A stretch of DNA of 64,000 bases from Thermobaculum terrenum ATCC BAA-798 (GCF_000025005.1 NC_013525.1:620001-684000); one strand, 5' to 3'; counted from the stretch's first letter, positions 1 through 9,817 are shown. Notes: generated by a model from the letters alone, not told the origin. Program-made: numbers and translations.

Positions 1-36
1 TCTTATTTCCGGGACTTTTACGTTTATTCTTGCCAT
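1..36 (-). CDS. 5' end of an unidentified gene (12 codons visible)
   Basis: Reading leftwards from 36, an ATG opens a frame that stays open to the window edge and begins M-A-R-I-N-V-K-V-P-E-I-R. A strong Shine-Dalgarno sequence (GGAGGTGG, 44-51) lies 7 bases upstream, which is why I believe the start. It follows the groEL terminator, so it is probably a separate transcription unit read in the same direction. Too little is visible to name the product. Confidence 0.55.
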   Translation of the reverse strand, partial: MARINVKVPEIR

Positions 37-110
37 CTTTATCCACCTCCTTTATTAGTCCCTGGATAGTGGCAAGTTTTAGTCGAGCAATTATTGGGCC
101 AACAATGCTT

Positions 111-150
111 AAAAACAGCAGGCCGCGATCGATCCCGATCGCGGCCTGCT
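111..150 (-). terminator. Rho-independent terminator of groES-groEL
   Basis: A perfect 15-bp stem (117-131 with 136-150) closes a 4-base loop. On the minus strand it is followed by a T-tract (complement of 111-115). It sits 15 bases past the groEL stop codon and should end the chaperonin transcript. Confidence 0.9.
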
Positions 151-165
151 GGTAAGTCTACTGGA

Positions 166-1794
<1,629 letters not shown>

Positions 1795-1819
1795 TCAACC
1801 TCCTTTTCTTCGAGAATTT

Positions 1820-2128
1820 TTACTCGCCAAGAATGCCCATTACGTCGCTCTCGCGCAGTATTAGAACATCCTCACCATCAAGCTCGAACTCTGTACCTGC
1901 ATACTTGGCGAAGAGTACCGTCTGCCCTACCTGCACATCCATGGGCTGCCGCTGACCATTTTCCAGGATCTTGCCAGGTCCTACAGCGAGCACCACGCCC
2001 ATCTGTGGCTTCTCCTTGGCAGTGTCAGGCAGAACTATACCGCTCTTGGTAACTTCCTCCCGCTCGATCGGCTTGACTACTATGCGATCGCCTAGCGGTC
2101 GGATCGTCTTTGTTGCCGACTGTGTCAT
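1820..2128 (-). CDS. groS: 10 kDa co-chaperonin GroES
   Basis: GroES caps the GroEL ring. The product shows the family pattern [17 protein letters not shown] at the N-terminus, the mobile-loop region [16 protein letters not shown], and the C-terminal block [29 protein letters not shown] start it at 2128 and not at the longer open frame at 2167. The ATG at 2128 is preceded by AAGGAGGAAGGGAGG and gives a protein of about 102 residues, close to the family norm. First gene of the groES-groEL operon, with its promoter and CIRCE operator at 2199-2261. Confidence 0.97.
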   Translation of the reverse strand: MTQSATKTIRPLGDRIVVKPIEREEVTKSGIVLPDTAKEKPQMGVVLAVGPGKILENGQRQPMDVQVGQTVLFAKYAGTEFELDGEDVLILRESDVMGILGE

Positions 2129-2161
2129 TTGCCTCCCTTCCTCCTTATGAGAATTTCTTAT

Positions 2162-2178
2162 TGGCACTCTCAGTGCCA
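2162..2178. promoter_or_regulatory. Compact palindrome in the groES leader
   Basis: TGGCACT-CTC-AGTGCCA is a 7-bp inverted repeat with a 3-base centre, lying between the groES -10 box and its start codon. The half-site resembles the GCACT core of CIRCE, but the normal 9-base spacer is missing. It could be a degenerate HrcA site, another repressor's operator, or a hairpin in the 5' untranslated RNA. Confidence 0.45.
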
Positions 2179-2198
2179 GACTGCTAGCTCCGGCACGT

Positions 2199-2228
2199 AT
2201 TCTACAACAATGTCCTGCTATCCTGCAA
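2199..2228 (-). promoter_or_regulatory. groES-groEL promoter
   Basis: On the minus strand TTGCAG (-35; complement of 2223-2228) and TAGAAT (-10; complement of 2199-2204) are 18 bases apart. This resembles a housekeeping sigma promoter. Transcription would start near 2191, leaving a leader of about 60 bases. Confidence 0.7.
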
Positions 2229-2234
2229 GAGTTT

Positions 2235-2261
2235 TTAGCACTTTTGAGGTTAGAGTGCTAA
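2235..2261. promoter_or_regulatory. CIRCE element (HrcA operator)
   Basis: TTAGCACTT - 9 bases - GAGTGCTAA differs from the CIRCE consensus (TTAGCACTC-N9-GAGTGCTAA) at one base. It lies just upstream of the -35 box of groES, so HrcA bound here would repress the operon when cells are not heat-stressed. hrcA itself is not in this window. Confidence 0.93.
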
Positions 2262-2350
2262 AAATGGCCTCGCTTGCCCATGACCTGTTATCCTGGGTAG
2301 GCTGTCGCTGAGTGTAATAGCAGGCCGTTTTATGGCATACTTCCCTTGCT

Positions 2351-3712
2351 ATGTCAAAATTACACGTAACCAACGAGGTAGGTAGACTTCGCAAGGTCCT
2401 GCTTCACAAGCCCGGCAGGGAGATGGATTTGCTGACCCCTGAGAATAGGGAAGAGATGCTGTTCGAGGAGCTGCTGTGGCTCCCGAGAGCAAGTCTGGAA
2501 CATCGCATACTTGCCTCTGTCCTTGAGGTCGCAACTGGAATAGGAGGAGTCTTTTATCTTGAGGACTTGCTATCCCATTCGTTGGCAGATGATCTTTGTA
2601 GAGCGGAGCTGGTTGATGAAATACTCAGGGTTGATACTCCTCTGGGCATGAACAGGCAGGATGCAAAGAGCTGGTTGCTAACCCTACCACCACAAATACT
2701 GGCCGATGTGCTGATAGGTAGACCACAGGTTAATGGCTATGACTCTCTGTCTTCCAGATACTTAGGCGAAGGTGGGATCTTTACACCTCTACCTAACCTG
2801 ATATTTATGCGTGATCCTGCCGTGGTAGTAGGTGACTCTGCAATCGTGAGCAGCATGCATCTGCAGGTGCGCAGGCGGGAATCATTACTCCTAAGGCACG
2901 TGCTTCTAAGGCATCCAGATATTGCCTCCACCTTACTGATGGATGCCTTGGATAGCTCTCAGGAAGCCCAGCAGGGGTATATAGAGGGAGGGGATGTGCT
3001 GGTCCTGAATGAGCGCACGCTGGTGGTTGGATGCTCTGAGAGGACTGACTACCAAGGGATAGACAGACTTGCTCAGAGCTTGATGAAGGCATCTGCTGAT
3101 GTGGAGAAGATATATGTGGTGTTGATGCCTCCAAGAAGGGCTTGGATGCATCTTGATACCATCATCACTTTCCTGAGTCAGGATGAGTGTGTGATCTACT
3201 CTCCGCTGATATTGGGTCTCGGGAGCGAGGGTGTTACGGTGCTCGAAGTACAGCTACTTGGCAATAGGATCAGGATAAAGGAGCACGATGATCCCCTGCC
3301 AACAGTGCTAAGCAGGAGCGAAGGTATAGACTTGAAGTGGGTCGAGTGCGGTGGCAGCGACAGGTTGCAACAGGACAGAGAACAGTGGACGGACGGTGCT
3401 AATTTCTTTGCTATATACCCCGGAGTAGTAGTGGTCTACGAGAGAAACGAAGCTACTCTGGAAGAGTTGCACAGGCACCTTGGTTACGAGATCATTAGGA
3501 TTGATGATGCAGTCTTCCCCGAAGATGCCAGCACCAGTAATGATGGGGTATTCCTTGTAGACGGGAGATGGATTTCCTATCCGGAGCTGGTCAGCATGAT
3601 AGCTATAGGGAGCGGTAAGAAGTTGGCGATAGCGATCCCTGGTAGTGAACTCTCCAGGGGACGTGGTGGGCCTCACTGCCTCACTATGCCCTTATGGCGG
3701 GATGATATCTAA
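2351..3712 (+). CDS. arcA: Arginine deiminase
   Basis: Converts L-arginine to citrulline and ammonia, the first step of the arginine deiminase pathway. The 453-residue product has the family signature blocks: LHKPGREM (about 18-25), FMRDPAVV (about 152-159), IEGGDV (about 213-218), MHLDTIIT (about 262-269) and the C-terminal GGPHCLTMPL with the nucleophilic cysteine (about 443). Length is slightly above the usual 400-420. No Shine-Dalgarno is visible before the ATG. A possible -10 (CATACT, 2336-2341) sits only 9 bases upstream, so the mRNA may be leaderless. Ornithine carbamoyltransferase and carbamate kinase are not adjacent. The last four bases overlap the convergent gene at 3709. Confidence 0.95.
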   Translation: MSKLHVTNEVGRLRKVLLHKPGREMDLLTPENREEMLFEELLWLPRASLEHRILASVLEVATGIGGVFYLEDLLSHSLADDLCRAELVDEILRVDTPLGMNRQDAKSWLLTLPPQILADVLIGRPQVNGYDSLSSRYLGEGGIFTPLPNLIFMRDPAVVVGDSAIVSSMHLQVRRRESLLLRHVLLRHPDIASTLLMDALDSSQEAQQGYIEGGDVLVLNERTLVVGCSERTDYQGIDRLAQSLMKASADVEKIYVVLMPPRRAWMHLDTIITFLSQDECVIYSPLILGLGSEGVTVLEVQLLGNRIRIKEHDDPLPTVLSRSEGIDLKWVECGGSDRLQQDREQWTDGANFFAIYPGVVVVYERNEATLEELHRHLGYEIIRIDDAVFPEDASTSNDGVFLVDGRWISYPELVSMIAIGSGKKLAIAIPGSELSRGRGGPHCLTMPLWRDDI

Positions 3713-4533
3713 CTACGGGCTCTTTCCAGCTGGATGGTATCGCCGGGACCTATGCCCAAGGTGTTCCCCGCATGACCAAGGTTTTGCCCTATACAGATGA
3801 AGCGCGAAGAATCCTCGTAAATGAGCAGGTCTCCTCTGTTTACTTCCCCAAATGTTCTGGCTACGGCCAGATTTACCTGATTGTTCTTATGCTTGAGGAT
3901 AATCTTTTCTCCAGTTGAAAGCGGCCAATCAGCCGCCTCTATGTTGGTTCGTATATTACCGAACTTGTCAAGAATTGCCACCTCTGCAACGACCCTGTGT
4001 TCGTATATCTCAGGTTCTCTCCAGGGCGCTTGCACGAGATCGCTTATCGGCAGTATCTCCCCAACATCTTCAAAGCTCACGCCCGAAGATAAGTGCGCGG
4101 CTACTGGGCAGAAAATATCCCTCCCATGAAAGGTATAAGATATATCCGGGCGCATAAGCGCTTTGTTAGAGATTTTCCTTGCCTCGACTATACCCCCCAG
4201 CCTTCGTGTTGCCGGTATCAGCACTCCGTTATCTGGGCCTATAAGCACATCTCCGCGCCTGCACAGGATCGCTATCGGCAGCCTCTGGGTTCCTACTCCG
4301 GGATCGACCACTACTACGTGCACTGCCGGCGGCACATAAGGGAAGATTGAGGTTAGTACCCATGCGCCGGCTCTTATGTCGAAAGCCGGGATGCCATGGG
4401 AGATATCTACTATGCTGATCTGTGGATTTATGCCCCTCATCACGGCATGGCATATACCAACTGGACCCCAGTCTAGTCCAAAATCTGTAATGAAAGTCAC
4501 TAAGTTGGGAAGTCTTGACATATCTGAGCTCAT
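3709..4533 (-). CDS. SAM hydroxide adenosyltransferase (DUF62 / SAM_adeno_trans family)
   Basis: Enzymes of this family hydrolyse S-adenosylmethionine to adenosine and methionine. They are homologues of the fluorinase and chlorinase but use water-derived hydroxide. The 274-residue product shows TDFGLDWGPVG near the N-terminus, VVDPGVGT (about 75-82), GPDNGVL (about 98-104), FHGRDIF and the DKFGNIRTN block, all typical of the family. Nothing suggests halogenation here. It is convergent with and overlaps the last 4 bases of arcA. No clear Shine-Dalgarno precedes the ATG at 4533; a second in-frame ATG lies 4 codons downstream. Confidence 0.9.
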   Translation of the reverse strand: MSSDMSRLPNLVTFITDFGLDWGPVGICHAVMRGINPQISIVDISHGIPAFDIRAGAWVLTSIFPYVPPAVHVVVVDPGVGTQRLPIAILCRRGDVLIGPDNGVLIPATRRLGGIVEARKISNKALMRPDISYTFHGRDIFCPVAAHLSSGVSFEDVGEILPISDLVQAPWREPEIYEHRVVAEVAILDKFGNIRTNIEAADWPLSTGEKIILKHKNNQVNLAVARTFGEVNRGDLLIYEDSSRFICIGQNLGHAGNTLGIGPGDTIQLERARS

Positions 4534-4613
4534 GACTCACAAAACCCTATCGTTGGTACCTACGTTATACTTTTATGAAGAGGCTACCAAAACTACTTTT
4601 GAAAAGGAAGGAC

Positions 4614-5579
4614 ATGTCTAAGATTAGGATCTTCAATGCCAGCTTCTGGCTTATTTTTGTAATGGCGTTCTCTTTTTTCATAAATGCTTGTGGTGGGAAT
4701 GCTAACAGCAGTGCTGGGATACCATCTCCCACTGCCAGGTCGCAGGAAGTCGTTGCTTCCAGCCCAACCCCTGCCCCGTCTCCATCTGTCTATGAAGCTA
4801 CTCAGCCTACACCTACGGCTGACGGGGTTGTGGCCAGTCCTTCTCCTACGCCTGCACAAGCCAGCCCAGCTAACACTCCACCTAAAGAGTCAAGCACCAA
4901 ATACACTCGGACGATGTATGTTGACGGCATTCGGGAAGGATACGTGGGTGTCAATCTCAGGGCCAGACCTTCCACCGAATCACAGTCCTTGCTAGTTATC
5001 AAGAACAGAGAGCCGGTTAGAACCACCAAGGGCCCTATGCAAGGAGCCGATGGCAACCTGTGGTTCCCTGCAAGCTATAATGGTAAGGAAGGGTACATAT
5101 TAGCCACGCTGCTTAGCGCACAAAGACCAGCCCCCCCTCCAGTGCGCCTAATCATAAAGAATGACAGGTTGGATGTAGATGCTGCCGTTGAGTATGTGGG
5201 GTTGACTCCTGATGGGGCCATGGACGTGCCCAAGAAGTGGGAGGATGTTGCCTGGTATCGTTTGGGTCCGGTCCCAGGTCAGCAAGGTAACGCAGTAATA
5301 GCAGGTCACCTGGATTCCACCACCGGTCCGGCAGTATTCTGGAAGCTGAAAGACATCAGGATAGGAGATGTGGTGTCCGTAATTGACGAAGATGGACATA
5401 AGATTAACTTCAAAGTCACGAAGATTCAGTCCTACTTTGACGAGGACGCACCTCTGTACGATATATTTGGCCCCACAGATAAGTCGCGCCTGAACCTTAT
5501 CACTTGTGATGGCTCATGGGACCCGAAGGCTAAGAGATATGACAAGAAGCTGGTGGTGTTCACCGAGAAGATCAGTTAG
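4614..5579 (+). CDS. Class F sortase with lipoprotein-like anchor and SH3 domain
   Basis: Transpeptidase that cleaves an LPxTG-like sorting signal and attaches the protein to the envelope. The start is placed at 4614 because GGAAGG lies just before it. Order of parts: a hydrophobic export segment ending FFINAC, which could be a weak lipobox; a Pro/Ser/Thr-rich linker (about 25-105); a bacterial SH3-like region (GVNLRARPST...GYILATLL); and a class F/E-type sortase domain with catalytic His in AGHLDS, Cys in LITCDGS and a downstream Arg (AKRYDKK). A candidate substrate with an LPNSG tail is encoded at 15059-15637. The gene is monocistronic and ends at the hairpin at 5611. Confidence 0.88.
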   Translation: MSKIRIFNASFWLIFVMAFSFFINACGGNANSSAGIPSPTARSQEVVASSPTPAPSPSVYEATQPTPTADGVVASPSPTPAQASPANTPPKESSTKYTRTMYVDGIREGYVGVNLRARPSTESQSLLVIKNREPVRTTKGPMQGADGNLWFPASYNGKEGYILATLLSAQRPAPPPVRLIIKNDRLDVDAAVEYVGLTPDGAMDVPKKWEDVAWYRLGPVPGQQGNAVIAGHLDSTTGPAVFWKLKDIRIGDVVSVIDEDGHKINFKVTKIQSYFDEDAPLYDIFGPTDKSRLNLITCDGSWDPKAKRYDKKLVVFTEKIS

Positions 5580-5596
5580 GATAAACTTCTGGTTTT

Positions 5597-6898
5597 TCAA
5601 TCACCGTAAGCCTGGTCCAGGATCTGGACCAGGTGTTTTACCTGTATGTCGAGTCCGCGGTGGCGGAGTCCTTTCTGCAGCTGGAGCATGCATCCGGGAT
5701 TAGCGGACACTATGACCTCTGCACCTGTAGCTAGTGCATGTTCCAGCTTCCTTTCCAGCAGCTGGTTTGAAATTTCAGGATTCGTGATGTTATATATGCC
5801 GGCGCTACCGCAACAGAGTTTGGATTCCTGCATCTCCACCAGCTCTACTCCGGGTATGGAAGCCAGCAGCTCTCGTGGTTGTCTGTATACTTTCTGAGCA
5901 TGCGCCAGGTGGCATGGGTCTTGATAAGTAACTCTTACAGGCACAGCTCTATTAGGGCCGCTCATGCCCACCTCACTCAGGAATTCGCTTACGTCTCGGA
6001 CAAGTGATGAGAAATGCTTTGCTCGCTCGTGCCACCCAGGATCGTCCTTGAAGAAGTGAGGGTATTCTTTGAGCGTTGCTCCACAGCCTGCAGAGTTCAC
6101 GATTATGTAATCGAGATCAAGTCTTTCGAAGGCTTGTATGTTGGCCTTCATCATCTCGGTGGCGCTCCTTCTCTCTCCAGAGTGCACATTGAGAGCGCCA
6201 CAGCATCCCTGCCTCTTCGGGACTACGACCTCACAGCCATTGTGCTGTAGAACTCGTATCGTTGCCCTGTCTATCTCCGCAAAGGCGGTGCTCATGATGC
6301 ATCCTGCAAATAACCCAACCCTGAACCTCTTGTTACCCTTAGGTGGTAATGCTTGGTCCTCTGGAACAAAGAACTTGGAAGGGATTTGTGGCAGTAATGC
6401 TTCCTTGTCAGCAAGATGGAGTATATCCAGTATGCGCGTCGACCTCGCTATACGCGAGAGTCCTATACGCTGGTATAGCCAGAGGGCCCTGCTAAATGCT
6501 CTGAATAGGGCCATGCTTGCAAACAACTTGTTAAACACTATCCATCTCAGAGCTCTCACCCAAAGGCTACGTGGATGCTTTCTTTCCAGCTGTGCTCTGG
6601 CCGACTCTACCAGCACCCCATATCTGACTCCGGAGGGACATATGGCCTCGCAGGCCCTACAGTCTAGGCATTCATACATTTGGTGATCCAGGATTGGATC
6701 TCTGGCGTCAAGTTTTCCTTCCCATACGGCCTTTAATAAGTGGATTCTCCCTCTCGGAGAAGAAGTCTCTTTGAAAGTGAGCAGGTAGGTGGGACATACC
6801 GACAAACAGAGGCCGCACTGGACGCATGCGTTGATTATATCGTATGCTGGGGGGTCGAGTTCATCCCAGCTCTGTAGTGTATTACTCGAAGGACACAC
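5597..6898 (-). CDS. glcF: Glycolate oxidase iron-sulfur subunit-like protein (GlcF type)
   Basis: GlcF-type proteins pass electrons from a flavin subunit oxidising glycolate or lactate. The 433-residue protein has two 4Fe-4S binding motifs (CVQCGLCLSVCP at about 25-36 and CLDCRACEAICP at about 77-88). Two CCG domains follow, with CCGALN, AGCGATLKEY and CCGSAGIYN cysteine clusters. No glcD or glcE flavin subunit is beside it, so the partner is unknown. The start codon is GTG. A TATACT box ends only a few bases upstream and there is no Shine-Dalgarno, which suggests a leaderless message. Its last codons double as the terminator hairpin of the convergent sortase gene. Confidence 0.88.
   Translation of the reverse strand: MCPSSNTLQSWDELDPPAYDIINACVQCGLCLSVCPTYLLTFKETSSPRGRIHLLKAVWEGKLDARDPILDHQMYECLDCRACEAICPSGVRYGVLVESARAQLERKHPRSLWVRALRWIVFNKLFASMALFRAFSRALWLYQRIGLSRIARSTRILDILHLADKEALLPQIPSKFFVPEDQALPPKGNKRFRVGLFAGCIMSTAFAEIDRATIRVLQHNGCEVVVPKRQGCCGALNVHSGERRSATEMMKANIQAFERLDLDYIIVNSAGCGATLKEYPHFFKDDPGWHERAKHFSSLVRDVSEFLSEVGMSGPNRAVPVRVTYQDPCHLAHAQKVYRQPRELLASIPGVELVEMQESKLCCGSAGIYNITNPEISNQLLERKLEHALATGAEVIVSANPGCMLQLQKGLRHRGLDIQVKHLVQILDQAYGD
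5611..5638 (+). terminator. Sortase terminator embedded in the end of glcF
   Basis: A 10-bp stem (5611-5620 with 5624-5633), a 3-base loop and a TGTTTT tail terminate plus-strand transcription from the sortase gene. The same bases encode the final residues of the convergent glcF. Confidence 0.75.
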
Positions 6899-6972
6899 AA
6901 GAAGTATAACTAATATCAGGCTGTTCGAGTAACCAAAACAGCATCAAACAAGATTACTCTAAGGAGGAAGCG

Positions 6973-7941
6973 ATGAAGGTCATCATAGATTGCGACATGG
7001 GCATAGACGATGCCATAGCCGTGGCTTATGCTCTGGCTCTTCAGGATGTAGATGTGCTAGGTATAGGGTCGGTCCACGGCAACATTGAAGCCGATGTGGC
7101 GGCCGAGAATACGCTCAAACTGCTCAAGGTCATGAACAGGACCGACATTCCGGTAGCGGTGGGTGCGCCCAAACCGATGATAAGACCTCTCTCTATGGCC
7201 AAATTCGTACATGGTGAGGATGGCTTGGGTAATGCAAACTTTGCACCTTCAGGACTGGTTCCTTCTGATGAGCATGCAGCAGATCAGATAATCAGGCTTG
7301 CTCGTGAAAATCCAGGAGAGATCACCCTTATAACCACTGGACCTCTGACAAATGCCGCCATAGCGCTTCTCAAGGAGCCTAAGCTGCCTCAGCTAATACC
7401 TCATGTTGTGGTGATGGGAGGAACCGTAGAGCACCCAGGCAACGTCGGGCCGGTATCAGAAGCCAACATAGCTCATGACCCAGAGGCTGCACAAATAGTA
7501 TTTAGCGCCCCTTGGAAGGTCACTATGGTAGGGCTGGATGTTACCATGAAGACCTTGCTCCTAGAGCAACATCTAGATGCATGGAAGCAGGCTAGAACGC
7601 CTCTTACCGAGTGGCTACTACGTATAGTACCGTTCTATATGCAGTTCTACTCGCAGTCGCTAGGATACATGGCTTGCGCTATGCATGATGCGCTCGCAGT
7701 TGGTATAGCTGTTGGTAAAGTCGAGGTTAGCGAATCGGTGACTTGTCCAGTGTGGGTGAACACGGTGGTTGGTCCGGGCCTTGGGCAGACGGTAGCCGAT
7801 AGAAGGTCAGAAAGCATGCGAGCGACTTCGGAACCTTACTACTTTATCGGTGAGTCTAACACAGAGGTGATCATGAAGGTGGATGGCGATGCATTTGTGT
7901 CACACCTGGTGGATTCTATTGCATCTTATCAAGTAAGATAA
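6973..7941 (+). CDS. Inosine/uridine-preferring nucleoside hydrolase family protein
   Basis: Hydrolyses the N-glycosidic bond of ribonucleosides to base and ribose. The 322-residue product opens with the calcium-binding Asp cluster DCDMGIDDA (7-15) and has the usual TGPLTNAA (about 119-126), MGG and HDALAV blocks of the IunH family. The C-terminal half is slightly divergent, so substrate range cannot be read. A good AAGGAGG precedes the ATG. It is divergent from glcF and probably monocistronic. Confidence 0.92.
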   Translation: MKVIIDCDMGIDDAIAVAYALALQDVDVLGIGSVHGNIEADVAAENTLKLLKVMNRTDIPVAVGAPKPMIRPLSMAKFVHGEDGLGNANFAPSGLVPSDEHAADQIIRLARENPGEITLITTGPLTNAAIALLKEPKLPQLIPHVVVMGGTVEHPGNVGPVSEANIAHDPEAAQIVFSAPWKVTMVGLDVTMKTLLLEQHLDAWKQARTPLTEWLLRIVPFYMQFYSQSLGYMACAMHDALAVGIAVGKVEVSESVTCPVWVNTVVGPGLGQTVADRRSESMRATSEPYYFIGESNTEVIMKVDGDAFVSHLVDSIASYQVR

Positions 7942-7988
7942 TATAGCTACTTTAATTTACGGCTATAAAACTTCAATTGGGGTAGATA

Positions 7989-9122
7989 ATGGGGACTAGG
8001 ATCAGGATCGGTAGAAGAATTAATATATCTCCTCTATGGGTGGCGATTGCCATAATAGTGCTAATTGCTGCCCCAGCTCTCTATCTGGCTGCTAAGACCT
8101 GGCAGACCAGCAGGGCTATATATCACGAGATCCCCACACAAGCCCAAGGAGCTCTTACTCCTGCGCCGACTGGGCGTATACCGATAGTTATCATTACTCC
8201 CCAGGCTACTGCAACCAGAGGTGTAGCAAGTCAGCTGACACCGTACGATCCATCTAAATGGGTACCATCTCCTACTGCTGAGGCCACACCGGTTGTTCAA
8301 AGTAATATAAAGGAATGGAATGGCAAGAAGAGGATAAATTTCCTGCTGCTTGGTGTGGATAGGCGGGGCAATGAGATTCCCAGATCAGATACGATCATAT
8401 TAGCCTCTCTTGACTTCGAGCACAATCGTGCCTATGTGCTGAGCATACCAAGGGACTTATATGTAAATGTGCCAGGCTTCAACTACTGGAAGATCAATGC
8501 AGCTTATGCCCTGGGGGAGAATCCCAAGTACAAAGATCAAGTTGGTGGCGGCATAGGGCTCTTGATAATGACCCTCAGGCAGAATTTTGGTATAGATATC
8601 GACGAATATGCAACTATAGATTTTGAGGGTTTTATCAAAGGCATAGACGCTATAGGTGGTGTTGATATAAGAGTACCTAAGAAGATAGTGGATAATCAGT
8701 ACCCATCGGAAAGTGGCGGATACGAGCGTGTGGTTTTCAATGCTGGTTTGCAGCACATGGATGGTGAGATGGCTCTAAAGTACGCACGTACAAGACATGC
8801 TGATAGCGACTTTGGGCGCATGAGGAGACAGCAACAGATCATACTTGCTGTTCAGCAGAAGGCTAAGAACCCGTCCATCCTGCTGAAAGCCCCCACTCTA
8901 CTCAACATAATAAAGGGGCACGTAGAGACGAGCCTTTCACCTTCCGAGCAGCTAAAGCTTGGGAGATGGGCAGCATCTCTGCCCAAGAAGAACATCGAGT
9001 TCTACTCGATAGAAGGTCCTATAGGTATGACTCCAGATGGCCAGTCGGTAGTCTACGCCGATTGGAATGCTATAAACCCGATCCTGAAGAAGGTGTTCGG
9101 GCCGCAAGCTGGTCATCCATAG
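7989..9122 (+). CDS. LytR-CpsA-Psr (LCP) family glycopolymer transferase
   Basis: LCP enzymes transfer lipid-linked glycopolymers to peptidoglycan on the outer face of the membrane. One transmembrane segment lies at about 17-32, followed by a Pro/Thr-rich linker. The LCP catalytic domain begins near FLLLGVDRRG (about 119) and contains the Asp and Arg residues of RSDTIILAS and SIPRDLYV and the arginine-rich RTRHADSDFGRMRRQQ block. Together with the sortase and the SH3/NlpC proteins it points to a monoderm-like wall with attached polymers. It starts 47 bases after the nucleoside hydrolase, but the functions are unrelated. Confidence 0.93.
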   Translation: MGTRIRIGRRINISPLWVAIAIIVLIAAPALYLAAKTWQTSRAIYHEIPTQAQGALTPAPTGRIPIVIITPQATATRGVASQLTPYDPSKWVPSPTAEATPVVQSNIKEWNGKKRINFLLLGVDRRGNEIPRSDTIILASLDFEHNRAYVLSIPRDLYVNVPGFNYWKINAAYALGENPKYKDQVGGGIGLLIMTLRQNFGIDIDEYATIDFEGFIKGIDAIGGVDIRVPKKIVDNQYPSESGGYERVVFNAGLQHMDGEMALKYARTRHADSDFGRMRRQQQIILAVQQKAKNPSILLKAPTLLNIIKGHVETSLSPSEQLKLGRWAASLPKKNIEFYSIEGPIGMTPDGQSVVYADWNAINPILKKVFGPQAGHP

Positions 9123-9132
9123 CTTTTACTGA

Positions 9133-9169
9133 AGTTTCGCTGGGCATAGATTTAGTGCCCAGCGAAACT
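9133..9169. terminator. Long hairpin between convergent LCP and DsrE genes
   Basis: A 14-bp perfect stem (9133-9146 with 9156-9169) closes a 9-base loop. There is no T-tract on either side, so it may be a bidirectional hairpin or an mRNA 3'-end stabiliser and not a classical terminator. It runs into a near-perfect tandem repeat of a 15-base unit (GAAACTGGTTATAAC / GAAACTAGTTATAGA) at about 9164-9193. Confidence 0.55.
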
Positions 9170-9186
9170 GGTTATAACGAAACTAG

Positions 9187-9555
9187 TTATAGAGTGATGA
9201 CCTGGTCGGGTGGGTTATTTCCCAAGGCCGCGTATAGATCGGGGAAACAACCTACCTGTACTCCCTCCACCACATCCTTCGGGTAGCACTTGCCGTCCGG
9301 TCCGATCTCAGCTAGTCCTCGCTCTACAGCGCACTGGTCACAGAGCATCAGCATTATGCCCTTATCCTTTGCGACTTTGGAGAGTCTCTCCCCTACCGGA
9401 TCACCCTTTCGAAGCATATATGTGTTGTCATCAAAGAAGAACATACCGATGACCTCGGCGCCGTGTCGATCTTCCTCGAGCTGCGGCAAAATCATCTTCC
9501 CCAACTTATAGCTGACAGTATGGCCGCTTGTGCTGAATATGTAGGCTACTTTCAT
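9187..9555 (-). CDS. DsrE/SaoD-like small sulfur-relay family protein
   Basis: The 122-residue product fits the DsrE/DsrF fold. It opens MKVAYIFSTSGHTVSYKLGK, carries an acidic MFFFDDNTYML stretch and has cysteines in CDQC (about 73-76), KCYP and GCFPDLY. Some relatives relay sulfur through cysteine persulfide; the conserved CxxC and the later cysteines make redox or sulfur chemistry plausible, but the specific role is unknown. Two perfect palindromes lie directly upstream (9585-9618). Confidence 0.75.
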   Translation of the reverse strand: MKVAYIFSTSGHTVSYKLGKMILPQLEEDRHGAEVIGMFFFDDNTYMLRKGDPVGERLSKVAKDKGIMLMLCDQCAVERGLAEIGPDGKCYPKDVVEGVQVGCFPDLYAALGNNPPDQVITL

Positions 9556-9584
9556 ACTTGACCCCTTTCTACGCTAGTCTTTGT

Positions 9585-9618
9585 ATCCTTGCAAGGATCA
9601 TTAAATGATACTAGTATC
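9585..9618. promoter_or_regulatory. Two perfect palindromes upstream of the DsrE-like gene
   Basis: A 14-bp palindrome ATCCTTGCAAGGAT (9585-9598) and a 12-bp palindrome GATACTAGTATC (9607-9618) lie 30-63 bases before the start at 9555. Their position is where a dimeric repressor or activator would act on the minus-strand gene. I cannot name the regulator. Confidence 0.5.
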
Positions 9619-9761
9619 GTTTACTCCTGCGCAAGCAACATAGGAACGTCCTCTCCAGATAGAGAGGCAGCGTATTTTGGCTCACCAGATCTAGTCAGTT
9701 ATATGGAAATCTACAGAAGAAAACAAATCATGATGTCTTGAAGCGGCGTGCGCACTACTTC

Positions 9762-9792
9762 TATATAACCGGAATAGAATATATAACCGGAA
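9762..9792. repeat. 13-base direct repeat upstream of nothing obvious
   Basis: TATATAACCGGAA occurs at 9762-9774 and again at 9780-9792, 18 bases apart start to start. It lies in the 262-base gap between the 3' end of the 2-hydroxyacid dehydrogenase gene and the promoter region of the DsrE-like gene. The rest of that gap holds only the palindromes listed above. Confidence 0.5.
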
Positions 9793-9817
9793 GCCGTCAC
9801 TTTAGCTTCTAGCGGAG

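Noticed and set aside
3709-4533. True fluorinase, given the fluoride riboswitch in the same window
   Set aside because: The sequence fits the hydroxide adenosyltransferase branch (DUF62) and lies 50 kb away in an unrelated context, so no link can be supported.
6138-6686. 182-codon open frame opposite glcF
   Set aside because: Antisense to a clear iron-sulfur protein and with no recognisable domain.
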